This document shows, piece by piece, positions 31,028 through 44,196 of a stretch of 64,000 nt of DNA. A program made the position numbers and the translations under genes. Numbering within the stretch: position 1 is the stretch's first letter; each line of letters begins with the position of its first letter. The DNA is from Microcyclospora pomicola (lineage: Eukaryota > Ascomycota > Dothideomycetes > Capnodiales), in NCBI GenBank assembly GCA_002786065.1, contig NHNY01000024.1, forward strand, positions 66,030 through 130,029, given 5' to 3'. The notes under the pieces were generated by a model. The model saw only the letters and a program-made list of their open reading frames with translations. It made no database searches and had not been told where the DNA came from.

Positions 31028-34000
31028 ACTGCCCGATTATGAGTTCACGGAGGATTTTGTGCCTTTCCACAGTTCCTATTCAAATTGGCACTTCTTGGGA
31101 AAGAGAAGACGTAAGAGCGATCCCTCCGTTGGAGCAGACGGCGCTTCAAGACCAGGTAGCACAAGATCGCAGTCAAATTACACGGACACAAGCTCCAACA
31201 CTGGGAAATCAGAGAGGGATGTGTTTGTCATCGCAAGGGTGTCCATCCACAACTTGCGACTCGAGCGGGAGTTCAAGCTGTGCCAACAGATAGTCGCCAA
31301 TTCCGATCCAGAATGCAAACACTTCGTGCGCCCGGTTCTCTTCACACGATTGCCTGGTCGCCTCCCAGGCGAAGGGAAATTGTCTGTATCTCTGGTTGAA
31401 GCGCCTGGCAGGAACTATCTTCGCAACATGACGACTTTCGGCCCAAACTTCTACAACGGCACTCCAACCTCGCCGACTCCGCTCGTCGAGAAAGTGTCTC
31501 TGACGTGTTTCCTTGCATTTGCGATCGGAGCGGCTGAGTGCTTAGAGCTACTACATCACTCCGAGAATGTCGTGCACGGTGAGCTGCGCGGAGATGCCTT
31601 CCATTACAATAGAGATACCGGATCTGTGCGTATGCTTAATTTCGGCAACGGCGCAAGGAGCTTTGCAGAAGGTCTGACGTCCGCTGGATGGGCGGGCATG
31701 ATTCAAGAGCGTGGTGTCGAGCACAAATTACAATTTATTGCACCAGAGCAGACTGGCCGACTTGGAGCGGCGGAACCTGATGCACGAACGGACATATATT
31801 CGTTGGGTATCCTATTCTGGAACATGCTTGCTGGGCGGGCAGCGTTTGAAGGCAAGACACCACTGGACATCATGCAAGCGCTACTATCAAGAAGGGCAGC
31901 ACCAGTCACGACGGTCAGGCCGGACGTTCCTGATGCAGTGGGTGCAGTGATCAGCAAAATGACCGCCAAGCAGATGGATGAGCGATACAACAGTATCACA
32001 GGCGCGAAGGCAGACCTACTGGCAATAAAGAAAGCCTTGGAAAATTGTGACCATGATACGCTCACGTCTTTCACCGCTGGCAATAACGATATCTCTTGCT
32101 TCTTCAACCTGCCCACACATCTTATTGGCCGCCAAGAACAATATGCTACGATTGTTGAGGTCATTGAGAGAGCGGCTCTGCGATCCTCTCGCGCTGCCCC
32201 TGTCACTCGGAGGGGTCTGTTCAGCTTGTCGTCGGGCTCAATGTCTATGATGACCGGGGATAGGGCTGAGCAACAGCTGCTGGAGGATATGATGAGCGAA
32301 AGCACATCGTCTGGAGGACCCGAGCGAGACCATGATTCCCGCTTGAATTCCATCCCTGAGGCTGCGTCTTACGATCAAGCGTATTACCGGCAAACCTCAC
32401 GAGAAACAGTAACCTCGAACGGCACATCAAGTAAAGACGACGATATCCGCAACACAGATACCTCTTCTTCCCCGTCCTTGCATGCAAGTAACGAGAACAC
32501 CTCACGCTCACAACTGTTAGGGAGCGAGTCCAGTGCATTGCTACGAACAGCTCAGAAATTGAAGCGAAAGGGTCGCACGGAAATCATAGCAATCAGTGGT
32601 GGTGCTGGATTCGGAAAATCCTCGCTCGTACATGCAATTGTCCCTTTGATAAGGAAGAAGGGCTATTATGCCAGCGCAAAATTTGATCAAGTTCGGAATT
32701 CGCCCTTCGACCCTGTTGTTAAGGTAATGAGCTCGCTTTTCAAGCAGATCTTTTCGGAACCGGATGTATCGACACATTTCCACGAAAACATCCGCACCTT
32801 CGTGAAACCATTCTGGGGAATTCTCCATCAATCTCTCGAACTACCTCCTTGGCTGTTGTCTCACGGGACGAGTAGGAATACCGACTCGGCCGGACAAAGT
32901 CTTCAACAAAATGTGCCTCCCACTATGGATAGAGAGCGTAAGAAATATAACGTTCAGAGCGCACAAGAATGGCTTCGAAGTGGTGGCAGCAACAAAACGT
33001 CACGCTTCATGCATGTCTACCTGGATGTCTTGCGACTACTGGCTCTTCAAAAGCTAATAATCTTTTGTCTCGATGACCTTCAATTCGCAGACTCCGAATC
33101 CCAGGACTTGCTGGTGATGATTGCAAGTGCCAAAATACCTGTGATCATCATATTTACGCACCGTGGAAGGGAGCTACTTTCTCAGCCGATGTGCAAACTC
33201 CTGGAGAATGCTACCAATGTAGACCTTCATCCTTTCAATGACGAGGAAACGGGACAGTACGTGGCTGACACGTTGCGGCGATCCAAAACGTACTGTTTGC
33301 CCTTGACAGCGGTGATTCAGGAGAAAACCATGGGAAATCCTTTTTTTGTCAAAGAGTTGCTTGGCCTGGGCTATCGACACCGATGCATATACTACTGCTG
33401 GAAGTGTTCGCAATGGGAGTTTTCCGTCGACAAACTATTCTCCGATTTCTCTTCTACCAATTCTGGCGCCTACTCCTCCAAGGACTTCATTTTCCGCAAG
33501 ATCAAAGAACTGCCTACTGATGCCCAGACTGTACTTGCTTGGGCATCACTCATCGGCAACACGTTCAGCTTCAAGCTTGTGCAACAGGTCATGAGCTGTG
33601 AGTGCTCTAAACTAGCCCCTGCAGAGCTCCTCCCACCCAACTCCATGGACGTCGTAGCGGGTCTTTCTGCCTGTACCAATTCGTACATTCTCATGTCAAC
33701 AGATGACGATGATCACTTCACGTTCTCTCACGACCGTTACATCACTTCCGCCGATTCGCTATGCGATGCATACGATCGGCTTGAAATGCATTACATCATA
33801 GCCAGCAGTATGATGAAGCACGCCCCGTACGACCCGGTACTACACCCAAATGTATTTTTGTACGAGCAAGCACGCCATGTTTGCGAAGGCATCCGTGCGA
33901 TCAAGAGTCGAGCCCCGAACAGAGCACCCTACAGGCAGCTCTTATACCAAGCAGCTGAGAGTGCTAGAGAAGATGGGGCGCGCGCCTCATGTGCTCATTA

Positions 34001-37000
34001 CTACCGATGCTGTCTTGATCTACTCCATGACGAACCCTGGAACGAATCTGGGAAGGGAGTGTCGTATGTGGAAACGCTTACGGTCACGACCAAGGCGGCT
34101 GAAGCTTGCTGGGCTATCGGGTCGTACGAAGAGTCCAATGACCTGTTGGCCAAAATCTACAAGCATGCACACAACGCTATGGACCGAGCCCCAGCGACGA
34201 TTCTCAAGTCAAGGATTCTAACGACAATGGGGAACGGTCAAAGTGCCTACACACTGTTGCGTAAAGCTCTGGCAGATGTCGGAGGAGATCTTCCACATAC
34301 TACCTATGAAGACTGCGATGCAGAGTATCACAGGCTCTTGCCCCTAGTGTCGGAACGCAGGATCGTTCAGTCCCCGTCTGGCGTCGACCACAACACGCAG
34401 ACTCTCGGCGCTCTGATGATCGAGTTACTGAGTGTCAGTTACTGGGGCGATGCGTTACTTTTCTATCAAGGAACGCTCAAACTGATGTCCATGTTCGTGG
34501 AGCGAGGCGTGTTTCCTCAGGTCGGACTAGGCTTCGTGCATATGGCCTCAATCACGGCCTTTAGATTTCACATTATTCCGAGCGCTGTTGAGATGGGACA
34601 AAAGGCAATGCAGGTTTTTGCCCAATTTGACAACGAGTCTTATACTGTCGGTCGTGGAATGATGCTGCATACGCTGTTCCTTGGCCATATAACATGTACC
34701 TGGCATGACTGCATCCCAGCTCTCAGCAGGGCTGCGGAAGCTGCTTTCTCCTCTGGCGACAAAATTCTTCACCTTCTGAACATGGGCATCACTGCAGCAT
34801 ACCGTGTTTGGGCAAGCAACAACCTGGTCGAAGTGGAAGCTTTTGTGTCATCTGTTGGCGAAGAATACTCAGATTGGACTGAAAGTGTGAGAGGTGGCGT
34901 GATCTTGATGGCCGTTCGCCAGTTCTCGAGGGCAATGCAAGGCAAGACTTTTGCGAAAACCTCAGCTGATGTACTCAGTGATGAGCACCACTCTTCGGAG
35001 GAGTACAAGAAGTTCTTGACGAGTAGCTCGTCAGCTCCGAGTCGAGCATTGACCTTCTATAATAGCTATCAGTTGAATGCCCTCTATCGCTTCGGGTACT
35101 ACAAAGAAGCAGTGGCTCTTGGAGAAGAGATGGTGCAGTATATGGGAGAGGCTTGGTGTGTGCCCAACGTCTACCAAAGTTACTTCTACTTCTCACTGGC
35201 TCTGCTCGCCAGGCTGAGAGAAGATCCCCCAGATGAGGAGAGTCGTGCGAAAACGCTTGAGCGCGTTGCTGAGTACAGGTCAAGGATCGAGATCGTGGCG
35301 AGCTACAGCTCTGTCAACTACTTCGCCGTACTGAAGATACTGGACGCCGAAGTATCGGACGCGAAGCAACAGTACGGAGTTGTACTGCACGCTTACGAGG
35401 CTGCGATCAGCCATGCCACCCTACACGACAGTTTCATGGAATCCAGTCTCGCCACTGAACTCTATGGTGACTGGCTAGCACGTAGAGGAGCATCGCGGCC
35501 ATCTCGGAGTATTGTGCTTGACGCCATCTCGCTTTACCGAACTGTCGGCGCGTTCGGAAAAGCCGATGTGCTGGGCCAGCGCTACGAATTCCTACTCCTT
35601 GGAACTAGGTCCTTGACGGCTTGCGACATGAGCACGCAAACCGACGCCGAGTTTGGAGCAACAGCATATTCGCTAGATAAGATGAAGGCTGAGTCGGCAC
35701 CGCAGACGTCAGCGGATAGAACCCAAGAATGGCTCGATCCGGAACACTCTGCGGTGCCTGTTGTCGGAGATCGGGGGAAGGATCAGTCAACTGCGCTGTC
35801 AGGAGGGTTCTCTGCCGTTGGCCTGGATATGATCGACCTGGCTAGTATCCTCGAATCATCGCAGCTACTATCGAGTGAGCTCAATGTAGAGAAACTGCTG
35901 ACTCGCCTGACTGAGATCGTCGTTGATAGCACAGGCGCCGACCTGTGCGGGCTTGTCGTCGAACAAGATGGTGGAGGATGGTGTGTAGCAGCGATCGGTG
36001 TACCAGATGACACCGAGGCCCCACCATTTGGCATGCCACTCGAAGAAGTAGAGGATCCAGTCGCCAAACAAGTCACTCTATACGTCCTGCGCTTCAAGGA
36101 TCAGGTCTTCGTCAAGAACGTGCTTGACGACGAGCGGTTCGCCAATGTGCCGCAATCATGGCTCGAGAAGAATCCTGGCGGCGCGTCAATGATAGCTCTA
36201 CCCATCCTGCACGGTGACAAGGTTCTGTTAGGAAGCTTATATGTCCAGGGAGGACCCCACAGCTTCACAGAGCGGACCGTGACTCTGTTGAAGCTCCTAG
36301 TTAACCAGATTGCCATCTCAATCGCCAACGCGCTGCTCTTCAAGCAAGTCGAGCGTGTCAGTGCTAGAAACGCCAGTATGCTCGAAGTGCAAAAGCAAGC
36401 TCTGACACAAGCCCGCGAAGCAGAGAAGAAGGCCAAGGACGCTGAAGCCAAGGCAATGGAGAATGCTAAGGCCAAGAGCATGTTCCTAGCGAATGTCTCG
36501 CACGAACTACGAACTCCGTATGTTGCATGCTGTTGATGACACTGACTTTACATTGCTAACACAGAAATTCCAGGTTGAACGGTGTGATCGGCATGTCTGA
36601 AATGCTGAAGGGTACATCTCTCAACAAAGAGCAGGAAGAGTACGCCGACTCCATTCGGGTTTGTGCAGATACGCTCCTATCTGTCATCAACGATATTCTC
36701 GACTTCAGCAAGTTGGAAGCAGGCAAGATGACCATTTTCCGGATACCTCTCTCACTCACACAGACAATCGGAGAAGTGGTCCGCGCACTCTCATACACTA
36801 ACCTCGAACGCAATTTGAAAACTTTCGAAAAGCTTGATCTTGATCCTAACTTAGTGGTCATGGGGGATCCCGTGCGGATGCACCAGATCTTGATGAATCT
36901 CATGTCGAATGCCTACAAGTTCACATCCCGGGGGAGTGTCACTGTCCGCGCCTCTATCGAAAGCGAAACTACCGACGACATTCGTGTCCTCGTGTCTGTC

Positions 37001-38057
37001 ACCGACACGGGAATAGGTATCTCAGAAGAAGCACAGAAGAAATTGTTCCTGCCATTCTCGCAGGCTGACAGTAGTACCGCCAGAAGGTGAGCTCGAAAAC
37101 CCGCAACTCTTTTGTTTCAAAAACCTGACTTTCTGTAGCTACGGTGGCACCGGCCTCGGCTTGTCGATCTGCAAAGCCATCATCGAGAACGTGATGAAAG
37201 GAAAGATCTGGCTGGAGAGCGAACCTGGTAAAGGTACCACAGTATCCTTTTCGCTTCCCTTTCAGAAGGTCAAGGCTTCCTCCAATGGCGATCCCCCGCG
37301 CTCAGGTTCTTCCAGTCACGGGAGAGAAGCAGATCCGATGTCCATATTTTCGCCTCCCGCTGTCGACGGGCAGAATGATCGCTTCTTTACAAGTCTCGCA
37401 GGCGTACCACGCGATCGCATCAAAGTGGCTGTTGCTGAAGACAACCCAATCAACCAGAAGATCGCTATCAGTTTTGTCAAGAAACTTGGCTTTCGTTGCG
37501 AGGCCTACAGCGATGGACAACAAGCTCTCAATGCACTCGGACAAGCCAGCGAAGACAAGGATCCATTCCATCTGGTTCTTATGGACGTGCAAATGCCGGT
37601 TCTGGATGGCTACAATGCAACTCGGGAGATCCGCAAGCATGAAGATCCGGTGGTACGGGATGTGCTCATCATTGCCATGACTGCTTCGGCCATTCGTGGG
37701 GATCGTGAGAAGTGTCTGGAGGCGGGAATGAACAATTATCTTGCCAAACCTGTGCGAGCAGATACGTTGAAACAGATGCTGGAGAGCTACCTCGATCAGC
37801 CATCAGTACCAATGCCGAATCTGCAGCAGGAGGCCAACAAGCTCGTCGATACTGTGGTATCCGGAGTCGAGAACAGCCGGAGTGAGGGCAATGAGAACCA
37901 TGCCCCACCTGACCGGCCCAAGAGTACTAGACATGACGAGACAACTATTCACCTAAAGCCAGAAGAGATGATCCCGCAGAAACAAGATCTCTTGTCCGCG
38001 AAGCAAACGAAGCCGCTGCCCATAAGGAAGGGAAAGGCAGCTGACACGACGGAGTGA
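30924..38057 (+). CDS. Hybrid histidine kinase with pseudokinase, AAA-type ATPase and GAF domains
   Basis: Three exons (30924-36517, 36574-37086, 37139-38057) give 2341 residues. Domain order: N-terminal kinase-like domain (about 60-370) with HRD changed to HGE (about 218), DFG changed to NFG (about 239), but IAPEQ and TDIYSLG kept; P-loop ATPase with GGAGFGKSS (about 559) and IIFCLDDLQF (about 717); a long helical TPR-like region; GAF (about 1634-1806); coiled coil; HisKA with NVSHELRTP (His about 1860); HATPase with NLMSNAYKFT, DTGIGIS and GGTGLGLS; receiver domain with EDN, LVLMDVQMP (Asp about 2184) and LAKPV. The phosphorelay parts are intact. This is the architecture of fission yeast Mak2/Mak3 (group X), peroxide sensors upstream of the stress MAPK pathway. 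The signal here is not known. The start was moved to the first ATG. Confidence 0.93.
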
Positions 38058-38649
38058 TAATTGGGGGGTGTTATGAGTTTATCTGGCAACGGTATGAATT
38101 CGGCGAGGCACCTTCACCGAGCGAGGAGTTTCGGAGTCCTACTGTTAAAGATACCCGATTCACTTCGAGGTCTTCATGACACGCGATATGTGGGTTTGTT
38201 ACGTGGTCGGCGCCTCGGTCATGCGCAAATGCATTGATTTTGGGCAGGATGGTGGAGTATCAGGTTTCGACATGTCTATGACTCTCGTACAGACTTGTCG
38301 ATTATGATATTCACATTTCGGTCTTGTTCAAATACTCTTCGTGTGTAGGTAAGGTACTGTATCATCGATGAGATATCTTCTCATGATCGGGAAGCTCTTA
38401 GCTGAGCCGAGGCTGTCGAGCTTCGGAAATCGGACCTCTCGAAGCTCCAAACATCCGCGAGATCGGACCGTAGTCCGCCTCGAGATCATTATGATTCTTC
38501 ATTTTACTCCAAACAATTGCTACCGCAGCTTGTGATCCCAGTAACAGCAGATCCTCTGCTCTCGCCATTGGCCTCTCACTTCCACACCTCGCTGCGGCAT
38601 CTCTCTGGACATCGCCGAACACTTGTCCGGCTGTAGCTCATCGCCCACC
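38058..38649. other. Intergenic region
   Basis: About 590 bases between the histidine kinase stop and the CRC1 start. No gene or RNA was recognised; it holds one 3' UTR and one promoter. Confidence 0.5.
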
Positions 38650-39734
38650 ATGCCCTCCGATTCTTCTTCGCCCACTCCCGCGTCAATCGCCAAAACAGTT
38701 CAGGACAAGATCGTGCCACAGAAGCTGCCTTCCGCGGAAGAACTCAAGGAGGATGTCGCCCAAGCAACCAAAAAGTCCTTCTCCAGCCTGCGCGATTTCG
38801 CGGCGGGAGGTGTAGGCGGTATCTTCGCCGTCGTCGTCGGACACCCGTTCGATCTCGTCAAGGTGCGGTTACAGACGGCGGAGAAGGGCGTGTACACTGG
38901 TGCGATGGACGTGGTGCGGAAGACAATCGCGCGCGAGGGCGCCATGAGAGGCTTGTATGCTGGTGTCTCGGCGCCGTTGGTCGGCGTGACACCGATGTTC
39001 GCTGTGAGCTTTTGGGTAGGTTGAGTCCACATGATCTCTAAAGCCCCCGTTGGAAAATGCTTTGTGGTCTAACAAGAGTGTTTCAGGGATACGGTGTGGG
39101 TAAACAGCTCGTCGAGTCATTCTCAACCGTGGTCGACGGTCAGTACAGCGTCGGACAGGTCTGCGCGGCAGGTGCTTTTTCCGCCGTCCCGATGACATTG
39201 ATCACGGCTCCGTTCGAACGCGTCAAGATCATTCTGCAGATCCAAGGTCAAAAACAGCTGGGCCCAGGCGAGAAGCCTAAGTACTCGGGTGGTATGGATG
39301 TGGTCAAACAACTGTACAAGGAAGGCGGCATCAAATCAGTATACCGTGGATCCTTCATGACCCTGGCGCGTGATGCTCCCGGATCCGCAGCGTACTTCGC
39401 GACGTACGAGGTAATTAAGCGGAGGCTAACTCCCAAGGACGCGGATGGCAAGCCGGGCAAAATCAGCTTGCCTGCTGTGATGGCTGCTGGAGGTGCTGCC
39501 GGTATCGCCATGTGGATCCCTGTCTTCCCTGTTGATACGGTCAAGAGCAGATTGCAGTCAGCGGACGGCAACCTGGGCATTGGTGGTACAATCCGCGAAC
39601 TATACGGAAAAGGAGGTTTCAAGGCTTTCTTCCCTGGTATGGGACCGGCTATGGCTAGAGCTGTGCCAGCAAATGCAGCGACATTCCTGGGTGTCGAACT
39701 CGCACACATGGCACTGAATAAAGCTCTTGGATGA
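38650..39734 (+). CDS. CRC1: Mitochondrial carnitine/acylcarnitine carrier
   Basis: Two exons (38650-39015, 39087-39734) give 337 residues. The ATG at 38650 was chosen; the frame upstream has only a TTG. It belongs to the mitochondrial carrier family: three repeats, each with a P-x-D/E-x-x-K/R motif (HPFDLVKVRLQ, APFERVKIILQ, FPVDTVKSRLQ), and six membrane helices. Repeat details SLRDFAAGGVGG, LYAGVSAPLVGVTPMFAVSF and GYGVGKQL match Crc1/AcuH, which exchanges acylcarnitine for carnitine across the inner membrane and is needed for acetyl and fatty-acyl transfer. The roughly 45-residue N-tail is Ser/Pro and Lys/Glu-rich. The intron is phase 0. Confidence 0.93.
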
Positions 39735-40377
39735 GGCGCGTAACATATCATTCTATTCACATCCATTCAAGAGCGTTCTACATCATGGAGAGCAATGAGT
39801 CCGACGACCTGTCCGGCCTGAGCATAGAGGTTTACATATGCCGGAAGCTGTGCAGGAGAAGTGGCCAAGTGTCGAAGAACGCATATAGAGACCCGAACAT
39901 CCCGATCGGCGCCCAAACACCGTTTGTACTCGATAGTCTCCATGTCTGAAAACTTTCCAGCCAGCATACTTCTCAAGGAAAGCGAGCATGTTGCTATCAT
40001 AGGCGATGGCCTCATGTCTAGCCCTCCTGGCGACTCAGAACAACCACATGGTAGACAGGAGTTACTTTTCGCCTGAGTACGCAAATTCGATCGTCACAGA
40101 ATAGATCGGACCTCATTTTATATGTACGTCACAAGCATTTCCAATCACCTGCAAATATGTATCGTGACACTAGTGCCACATTCGACCAATCGCGCACGAT
40201 CTTCAGATCTGCAAGTGAGGTTTCGGGTACTTCCACTAGCTCATCAAAACTTCTAGCCAATGATATTTTTGTGTTCTACATGATCTGACGTAAGTCGATC
40301 TATATGCGCGTCACTCGCGCCAGTTATACATCACTCCATGTCCCCTTTGTGATATCAATCTGAACATTACCCATGCG
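39735..40377. other. Intergenic region
   Basis: About 640 bases between CRC1 and APN1. Short open frames here show no family features. No RNA gene was recognised. Confidence 0.5.
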
Positions 40378-41950
40378 ATGCCTAAACGGAAGCTCAAGAT
40401 CGAGCTAGACAGCGAGTCTGATCTGTCGCCGCCCCCAAGTGGACTGATAGATGGCGAATCCGTCGGTCCGTCGAATGAGAAACCCTCCAGACGGCGGAAG
40501 ATCACAAAGGTCGAGACGGTGACGACGAGTGTGGGAACAGCAACTCAGAACGGTCGTCAACGCAAATCAAGGGTAAAGCAGGAAATCGAGGCGACGAAGG
40601 AAGAAGACTTGGGCAACGAAGCTCAGCCTGTCAAGAAGCGGCCGCGCAAGACCAAGGTCAAGGAACAGCAGGAAACCGGATCAGACGAGGACGGCGCGGG
40701 AGTCAAGGAGAAGGTTGTGCGCAAAAGGAAGACAAAAGAAGAAAAGGAGGCCGAAAGCATGCCTCTTGCAGCAAGAGCGATCGGTCATAAGCTGTTTATC
40801 GGTGCTCACGTCAGTGGTGCTGGAGGTGAATCTCGATCCTATATACATTTGAAAGCAGCGGCATGTAGAGCTAAGCAGCAACAACATAGGCGTCCACAAT
40901 TCCATCACCAATTCCGTACACATCGGAGCCAATGCGTTTGCTCTATTCCTCAAGTCCCAGCGCAAATGGGCGAACCCTCCCCTCGCCCCTGAGACCTGTA
41001 CTGCCTTCCACGAGCAGTGCAAAAAGCACGGCGTCGACCAGGCCAGTCACGTTGTACCTCACGGCAGCTATCTAGTAAACCTCGCCCACACCGACCCCGA
41101 TCGGACCAAACAGGCCTACGACAGTTTCCTGGACGACCTCCAGCGATGCGAACGACTCGGGATCACGCTCTACAATTTCCACCCAGGCAACAGCGTTGGC
41201 GGCGACCGGCAGAAAGCCATCGCCCACCTAGCATCCAACATCAACCGCGCCCATCGCGCGACCAAGACCGTCATCACGCTGCTCGAGAACATGGCGGCCG
41301 GCGGCAACGTCCTCGGCAGCACCTTCGAAGACCTGCGCGACATCATCGCCCTCGTCGACGACCAGACGCGCGTCGGCGTCTGCCTCGACACCTGCCACGC
41401 CTTCGCCGGCGGCTACGATCTGCGCACCCCGGCCGCCTTCGCCGCGACCATGGAACACTTCCACCGCATCGTCGACGCCAAGTACCTGAAAGCCGTGCAT
41501 CTGAACGACTCCAAGGCGCCGTTCGCCTCGCACCGCGATCTGCACGCCAACATCGGCACGGGCTTCCTCGGGCTGCGCGCGTTCCACAACCTCGTCAACG
41601 ACGCGCGATTCGTGGGGCTGCCGCTCGTGCTCGAGACGCCGATTGAGGTGCGGGACGAGGCGGGCCAGCCGGTGCGCGACGCGAAGAACAAGGAGGTCGA
41701 GGATAAGGGGATCTGGGCGCGGGAGATCAAGATGCTCGAGGGGCTGGTGGGGATGGATGTGGAGAGCGAGGAGTTTAGGGCGATGGAAGAGCGGTTGCAG
41801 AGGCAGGGCGCGCCGGAGCGGGAGAGGTTGATGGAGCAGCAGAAACGCAAGAAGGAGAAGGAGGAGAAAGCCGCGAAGAGTCCGCGAAAGAAAAAGGGGA
41901 AGAAGGTGGAGGAGACGGAGGATGAGATGGGGGGTGATGCAGAGAGTTGA
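40378..41950 (+). CDS. APN1: AP endonuclease IV (Apn1-like)
   Basis: Two exons (40378-40825, 40890-41950) give 502 residues. The protein cuts DNA at abasic sites and removes 3' blocking groups in base-excision repair. The N-terminal 135 residues are rich in Lys, Arg and Glu with several nuclear-localisation-like clusters (KPSRRRKITK, KKRPRKTK). The endonuclease IV TIM barrel follows (about 140-420): FIGAHVSGAGG, YNFHPGN, LLENMAAGG, CLDTCHAFAGGYD, HLNDSK with DLHANIGTGFLG, and LVLETPIE, which supply the usual His, Glu and Asp zinc ligands. The tail past about 440 is again Lys-rich and probably disordered. GC rises sharply in exon 2. It ends 150 bp before the convergent AIP1. Confidence 0.95.
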
Positions 41951-42100
41951 TATGGTGTGACTTATGCCGGCTAGTTGTGTCCATATGTGCATCCACTGAC
42001 TGCAGCTGTACGATATTTTGATATGAAAATGCCGGGTCGATACGCTTTTATAGATCGGATTCTCCTCACGTCGCACAGATCCATCGTGCAATCTGTCTGC

Positions 42101-44007
42101 TCAAGGCACGCCCTCAACTTTCCAGACCTTGACGGCCGCATCTGCACCGGTGGATATGACTTTACCATCGTCAGCCCAGACAACAGCTCCCACGCCCTCT
42201 TTATGCGCATTGAGCGCCTTGATCCGCTTTCCGGGATTGGCCAGGCTCCAAACGAACACATTCGTGTCCAGAGCGCCCGATACAGCCTTTTTGCCGTCCG
42301 GAGACCAGGCTATGCTGGTCACACGCGCTGTATGTGCCGACCAGCGGTTTGTCTCCAGCGCCCAGCTTGCCGAAGCAGAAGTGTAGACAAAAATCTTGCC
42401 GTTAGTGAGACCTACTGCGAGATTCGTGCCCGAGGGCGAGAATGCCAGACTGCTGATTGGTGATGTCGCTTCTTTCAGCTCGATCATATCACCAAAGGCC
42501 GCGGATGTGGCTGGCTTGAAGAGGCGCACCACTTTATCATCACTGCCGACTGCGACGAGGTCGGTGCTTGCTGCTATGCATGTCGGTGGGGTGGGCAGCT
42601 TCTGTTGGCCTACTTCGCTGCCATCGGCATAGATGGCGATTCCTGCGGCTGTAGCCACGAACCTGTGCGGTTTTCCGGCAATCAGACCGGTTGCAACACC
42701 TTTAGGCTGTCCAGCAGTCTTGACAACGGGACTAATGAAAGAGCGCTGTGCAGAATCGACGGTACGTAGAGTATCGTCCCAGCCCACAGAGTAGATCCGC
42801 CCTTCCTTCTCGCTAGCCGCGAGACTGACCACGTAGTTGGAGTGCATCTCGCCATCAATAACGTCTGCAGCGCCGGAGGATACATCCCAGGCTCTAGCAC
42901 GCCCGTCATAACTTCCTGTCCATAGCGTCGTTTGACCGGAGTGCTCCAAGAGTGTGGCGGCCGTTACCGCTTTCTGGTGTCCGCGAACCACTTTGACGGG
43001 CGACGACTTGCCTTGCTGGAAATAGTTCAGGTTGCCCTCGAGGTCAATCGAGATGATCAAGCCATCGGTACGACCAGCCGGCCATGTGACGCCAACTTGC
43101 TGGTCGAGTATGCTGACTGCACTTTCTCCTCCCATCCGCCAGCTTTGGGTGCATTTTCCAGACTCTACGTCCCAGATCTTGACAGTCTGATCTCCAGAGC
43201 ATGTGACAATTTGCTTGCTATCGTTCGCCCAGCTGACGCCGAAGATGCTTCCTTTGTGCTCACCCTCGCCGATTTGTTTGATTGGCTCGCCCGTTTTGCC
43301 ATCATATAGCCATATCTTGCGATCACTGCCGACGCTCACGAGAGTTTCGCCGTCTGGCGCAAACTCCACACCGTAGATGAACTTGTCATGTTGTCCACGC
43401 GAGGACGTGTTGAACTTGAAAGGTGCGCCGTGGAAGAAGCATAGATTGGTATCGTCGCCGCCCGTCGCTGCACGCAATGGCCGTTTCTGCCGTATACTCA
43501 CGGCATTGATCTGGCTACTGTGTCCGCTGATTTCACCAACCGTGTTGCCAGAATCGGCCGTAATGCAGTGGCCGTAACGCTCTTTCCCGTCCCCAACGGC
43601 AATGATACGTTGAGAGTCTCCATCCCATGCGATATCATTAATGCGACCAGCTATGATGTGATATTCTCCTTTCGTGTTCTCGGCTCCTACGCTGTCCCAG
43701 ACTCGTACTTCGCCGCTCACGTCGCCCGATGCTATGTAGAAGCCTGATGGAGAGAAGCGCGCGACGGTAGTGGCAGCCTTATGTTGGATGTACTGCTTCG
43801 AGATCTCCGGCTTGTCAATAGAGCGGACAAAGATTGACTTGTTCGAAGCATAGACAATGCGCTCGCCTTTCGAGTCTGATGATAGCGGGGTGGGTGCTCC
43901 TCGAGTTGTTGAAGGCGCAGCAGCCCAGATGGCCTCTATGTTGACATGATTAGCTTGGCCGAGTCTAGGTATATGAATTTCTGTGCATTACCAGAGATTA
44001 TAGACAT
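42101..44007 (-). CDS. AIP1: Actin-interacting protein 1 (WD40)
   Basis: Two exons (44007-43992, 43935-42101) give 616 residues. The first exon is 16 nt and encodes MSIIS plus one base; the join reads MSIISEAIWAAAPSTTRG. Aip1 helps cofilin take actin filaments apart. The rest is a chain of WD repeats forming two propellers: ARFSPSGFYIASGDVSGEVR, GRINDIAWDGDSQRIIAVG, FAPDGETLVSVGSDRKIWLY, VTCSGDQTVKIWDV and, at the end, VISTGADAAVKVWKV. The length is usual for the family (about 600). The 56-nt intron has GT-AG ends. Its start lies 189 bp from the divergent 135-residue gene. Confidence 0.93.
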
Positions 44008-44196
44008 GGTTGCTGAAATGCTTGCTCGTGTTTACAACTTCAATGTCTCGCTCTGGAGAAAGAGGCATGACGACGCGGGGTCCAGCCCAGGCTGAACTTA
44101 ACTTAAGCTGTCGGCAGACTTCCATGTGATCAGGCCGAAGCATTTCAGTCCTCTCATCATCAGTAGCTTTTCCACATCATCATCAACATCAGAACT

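Noticed and set aside
41228-42091. 287-codon antisense frame over APN1
   Set aside because: It follows the high-GC strand bias of APN1 exon 2; product is low complexity.
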